A stretch of DNA of 5,862 bases, taken from Chloroflexota bacterium (GTDB lineage: Bacteria > Chloroflexota > Limnocylindria > Limnocylindrales > CSP1-4). Positions within the stretch are counted from its first letter, which is position 1. Every line of letters starts with the position of its first letter. The position numbers and the translations under genes are program-made. The notes beneath the pieces were generated by a model. That model saw only the letters and a list, made by a program, of their open reading frames with translations. It was not told the origin of the DNA and did not search any database. Shown piece by piece: positions 3,925 through 5,862 of the stretch. The stretch is from positions 1-5,862 of the forward strand of contig JAJYEB010000131.1 in NCBI GenBank assembly GCA_021790375.1. The letters are read 5' to 3'.

Positions 3925-5370
3925 ATGGCCATCGTCAGCGCGACCAGGCCCCACCCGATCTTCCTCGCCGGACGCTGGGTCGAGTCGCCCGACGTCCTGG
4001 AGGTCGCCAACCCGGCCGATCCGTCAACTCCCGCCGGCGCGACCTACCACGCCACCCCGGAGCAGTACGAGGAGGCCGTGCAGGCCGCCGTCCGTGCCTT
4101 CGAGATCACCCGCCACCTGCCCGCCTACGAGCGCGGCGCCATCCTGCGCTCGATCTCGGCCGGGATCCGCGAGCGCCGCGAGGAGCTGGGTCACCTGCTG
4201 GCCCTGGAGGCGGGCAAGCCGATCCGGGACGCGCTGGTCGAGGTGGACCGGGCCAGCCTGACCTTCCGGCTGGGTGCCGAGGAAGCCGAGCGCATGTACG
4301 GCGAGACGATCCCGCTCGACCTCATGCCCTCGTCGAAGGGCCGCGTCGGGATCACGCGCCGGTTCCCGGTCGGCCCGGTCGCGGCCATCAGCCCCTTCAA
4401 CTTTCCCCTGAACCTGGCCGCCCACAAGGTCGCTCCCGCCATCGCCGCGGGCTGTTCGGTGGTCCTGAAGCCGCCGTCCAAGGACCCCCTCGTGATGCTG
4501 ACGATCGGCGAGATCATCGAGAAGTCCGGCGCACCGGAGGGCTCCGTGAGCATCCTGCCGATGACCCGCGAGCTCGGCGACCGGATGGTGGCCGACGATC
4601 GCTTCAAGCTCCTCACGTTCACGGGCTCGCCCGCGGTGGGCTGGGCGATGAAGGCGAAGGCGGGCAAGAAGCGGGTGGTCCTGGAACTGGGCGGCAACGC
4701 CGGCGTCATCGTCGACCGGTCGGCCGACCTGGACTGGGCGGTCCGGCGCATCCTGGTGGGCGCGTTTTCCTACGCCGGCCAGGTCTGCATCAGCGTGCAG
4801 CGGATCTTCGTCCATGCGGATGTCATGGACGCGTTCCTGGACAGGTTCATCGCCGGCGCCCGCGGGCTGAAGCTGGGCGATCCCACCGACCCGGCCACCG
4901 ACCTCGGCCCGATGGTCGACGAGAAGGCGGCCCGGCGGACGCAGGACTGGGTGGACGAGGCGGTCGCCATGGGTGGACGCGTGCTGCTCGGCGGGAAGGC
5001 CGACGGCACGTTCTTCCCCCCCACGGTGCTCACGAACACGCCGGTGGAGGCGAAGGTCTGCTCGAGCGAGGCGTTCGCGCCGCTCGTGGTCGTGTTCCCC
5101 TTCACCGATTTCCCCGACGCGGTGCGGCAGGTGAACCGGAGCTTCTTCGGGCTCCAGACCGGCGTCTTCACCAACGACCTGACCAACGCGTGGCACGCCT
5201 TCAACGAGACCGAGGTCGGGGGTGTGATCGTCAACGACATCCCGACCTACCGGATCGACCACATGCCCTACGGCGGGGTGAAGGACTCCGGGCTCGGCCG
5301 CGAGGGACTCCGCTGGTCGATCGAGGACATGACCGAGCTGCGCATCATGGTGCTGGCCCAGCCCGGCTGA
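3925..5370 (+). CDS. NAD(P)-dependent aldehyde dehydrogenase
   Basis: A 481-residue, full-length member of the aldehyde dehydrogenase superfamily, oxidising an aldehyde to the acid with NAD(P) in the cytoplasm. Visible landmarks are SPFNFPLN (156-163, oxyanion-hole N159), LKPPSKDP (181-188, cofactor-contacting K182), TFTGSPAVG (231-239), LELGGN (253-258, general base E254), GQVCIS (285-290, catalytic C288), SSEAFAPL (380-387, in place of the usual EEIFGP, ribose-binding glutamate kept as E382) and PYGGVKDSGLGREG (448-461). The tail and lengths resemble the lactaldehyde/non-phosphorylating glyceraldehyde-3-phosphate group, but the substrate cannot be assigned. The ATG start is supported by AGGAGG at 3912-3917 with 7 nt spacing. 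It lies 102 bp after the dimethylformamidase-like gene on the same strand; a shared function is possible but not shown. Confidence 0.93.
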   Translation: MAIVSATRPHPIFLAGRWVESPDVLEVANPADPSTPAGATYHATPEQYEEAVQAAVRAFEITRHLPAYERGAILRSISAGIRERREELGHLLALEAGKPIRDALVEVDRASLTFRLGAEEAERMYGETIPLDLMPSSKGRVGITRRFPVGPVAAISPFNFPLNLAAHKVAPAIAAGCSVVLKPPSKDPLVMLTIGEIIEKSGAPEGSVSILPMTRELGDRMVADDRFKLLTFTGSPAVGWAMKAKAGKKRVVLELGGNAGVIVDRSADLDWAVRRILVGAFSYAGQVCISVQRIFVHADVMDAFLDRFIAGARGLKLGDPTDPATDLGPMVDEKAARRTQDWVDEAVAMGGRVLLGGKADGTFFPPTVLTNTPVEAKVCSSEAFAPLVVVFPFTDFPDAVRQVNRSFFGLQTGVFTNDLTNAWHAFNETEVGGVIVNDIPTYRIDHMPYGGVKDSGLGREGLRWSIEDMTELRIMVLAQPG

Positions 5371-5408
5371 TCCAACGGCGGGTCGCCTGCGGATCCGACG
5401 CTATCGCA

Positions 5409-5434
5409 CACCCGGCGGGCGGTATCGCCGGGTG
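5409..5434 (+). terminator. Stem-loop after the aldehyde dehydrogenase, weak terminator candidate
   Basis: CACCCGGCG (5409-5417) pairs perfectly with CGCCGGGTG (5426-5434) around an 8-base loop, 38 bp after the stop codon. No T-run follows (GGCACGAATTCG), so it may be a transcript-end stabiliser or a factor-dependent end rather than an intrinsic terminator. Confidence 0.45.
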
Positions 5435-5464
5435 GGCACGAATTCGACGCTAACGCTCACGGTA

Positions 5465-5483
5465 CGAGCCTTACGCGGGCTCG
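5465..5483. other. Short stem-loop in spacer
   Basis: CGAGCC (5465-5470) and GGCTCG (5478-5483) form a 6-bp stem with a 7-base loop. It is not part of a tRNA: no GGTTCGA T-arm or acceptor pairing is found around it. Its role is unknown. Confidence 0.3.
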
Positions 5484-5655
5484 GAATGCCCAGGGTCACC
5501 CGATTCGCGCCGCATCCCACCTGCCGCCGCACGGCGACACGGTCCGCCGCCTCTGCGGGAGCCCCACCGGTGCTGGCTTGGCCACGTAAGGGTCTCGTGG
5601 TGGACATTAGAGAGGCGCACGGCCGCCGTTGCGCCAACAGGCCGGCATCGCGTCC

Positions 5656-5684
5656 TTGACCGTGAGCGCGCCGCGCTTTACAGT
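5656..5684 (+). promoter_or_regulatory. Promoter of the antitoxin gene with inverted-repeat operator candidate
   Basis: TTGACC (5656-5661) and TACAGT (5679-5684) are separated by exactly 17 bp. Six bases later comes the GTG start at 5691, so transcription should begin at or next to the start codon. Within the spacer lies a perfect 13-bp inverted repeat, AGCGCG-C-CGCGCT (5665-5677), placed where a bound repressor would block RNA polymerase. AbrB-type antitoxins commonly repress their own promoters, so this is a reasonable autoregulatory operator; binding itself is inferred. Confidence 0.75.
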
Positions 5685-5690
5685 GGCGCT

Positions 5691-5862
5691 GTGCCAAGCA
5701 TCAAGGTGAGTACCAAGCACCAGATCTCGCTGCCAAGTGATGCGCGGAAGCGCTTGGGTATCCAGGCCGGCGACCGCCTGTCGGTCGAGGTCCGCGACGA
5801 CGAGCTGGTGTTGCGTCGCCGTCCCGCACGACCGTCCGACCGGCTCCGCCGGCTGGGGCGCG
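5691..5862 (+). CDS. AbrB/MazE/SpoVT-family antitoxin (3' end outside window)
   Basis: The first 57 residues of a small swapped-hairpin AbrB-type DNA-binding protein, as found in the antitoxin half of type II toxin-antitoxin pairs. The visible protein opens PSIKVSTKHQISLPSDARKR, matching the family's V..K.Q..LP...R..L pattern, continues LGIQAGDRLSVEV (residues 22-34: G..pGD.l.v.v) and DDELVLRRRPARPSD, and ends at the window edge in RLRRLGR, the usual start of the toxin-neutralising tail. The GTG at 5691 fits the domain start exactly and lies 6 nt after the -10 box. There is no Shine-Dalgarno site, so a leaderless mRNA is likely. A toxin gene, often of the PIN/VapC or MazF type, would be expected just downstream but is not in view. 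A stand-alone regulator is the alternative. Confidence 0.87.
   Translation, partial: MPSIKVSTKHQISLPSDARKRLGIQAGDRLSVEVRDDELVLRRRPARPSDRLRRLGR

Larger units (their letters stand above)
5371..5655. other. Intergenic spacer with stem-loops, no gene recognised
   Basis: The 320 bp between the dehydrogenase stop and the antitoxin start hold no recognisable gene. Short frames on both strands (e.g. 5401-5697 minus and 5432-5659 plus) lack family motifs and good ribosome sites. Visible structures are the stem-loops at 5409-5434 and 5465-5483, and a loose direct repeat, CGACGCTATCGC at 5396 and CGACGCTAACGC at 5445. The end of the spacer carries the antitoxin promoter. Confidence 0.6.

Noticed and set aside
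2143..3954. Long minus-strand open frame (603 codons) antisense to the dimethylformamidase-like gene
   Set aside because: Composition is typical of an antisense shadow, and no domain or ribosome site is recognised.
2832..5453. Very long plus-strand open frame (873 codons) across the dimethylformamidase-like and dehydrogenase genes
   Set aside because: Its translation is Arg/Gly/Pro/Ala-rich low-complexity sequence with no family motifs, a common shadow in GC-rich DNA. The other frames show clear domains with catalytic residues.
5465..5483. tRNA or tRNA remnant (possible attachment site)
   Set aside because: Only one small stem is present, with no T-arm GGTTCGA motif, acceptor stem or CCA.
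5401..5697. Minus-strand ORF in the spacer before the antitoxin
   Set aside because: No recognisable motif or Shine-Dalgarno, and it runs antisense through the antitoxin promoter and start. More likely a chance open frame.

Overview
The window is very GC-rich bacterial chromosome with sparse AT-rich islands at control sites. GTG and TTG starts, starts with little or no leader, an RNHCP-family protein and a secreted dimethylformamidase-like protein fit a high-GC Chloroflexota or Actinomycetota-type genome. That placement is inferred from gene families and base composition; no marker gene here fixes it.

Layout. Positions 2-277 (+) are the 3' end of a prephenate dehydratase gene (pheA, ACT domain). 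It converges on a minus-strand block. That block holds a small zinc-ribbon protein of the RNHCP family (364-705) and, further upstream on the same strand, a membrane methyltransferase of the isoprenylcysteine/phospholipid methyltransferase type (996-1619). Between the two lies a compact regulatory leader of about 300 nt. It contains a promoter overlapping the methyltransferase stop codon, an 18-codon leader ORF with a strong Shine-Dalgarno site, a possible antiterminator stem, and an intrinsic terminator with five U residues before the RNHCP gene. This looks like a translation-dependent attenuator and is the most interesting feature of the window.

Positions 1620-2262 carry no convincing gene. 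They hold five sets of short tandem repeats (periods 15, 18, 8, 15 and 19 bp) and two near-identical 27-bp copies of an element with the palindrome CATACAAAGTATG. To the right, on the plus strand, lie a secreted N,N-dimethylformamidase beta-subunit-like protein (2263-3822) and an NAD(P)-dependent aldehyde dehydrogenase (3925-5370). They are co-directional and 102 bp apart, possibly one unit or possibly separately promoted.

After a 320-bp spacer with stem-loops but no recognised gene, a good -35/-10 promoter (TTGACC-17-TACAGT) fires directly into a GTG start at 5691. This begins an AbrB/MazE/SpoVT-type antitoxin that runs off the window. A perfect 13-bp inverted repeat sits in the promoter spacer and is a natural candidate for an autoregulatory operator. 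A toxin partner would be expected beyond the window.

The genes do not form one pathway. They are a housekeeping gene end (phenylalanine synthesis), a stress-like regulated small protein, a membrane methyltransferase, two catabolic or oxidative enzymes, and the start of a probable toxin-antitoxin module.
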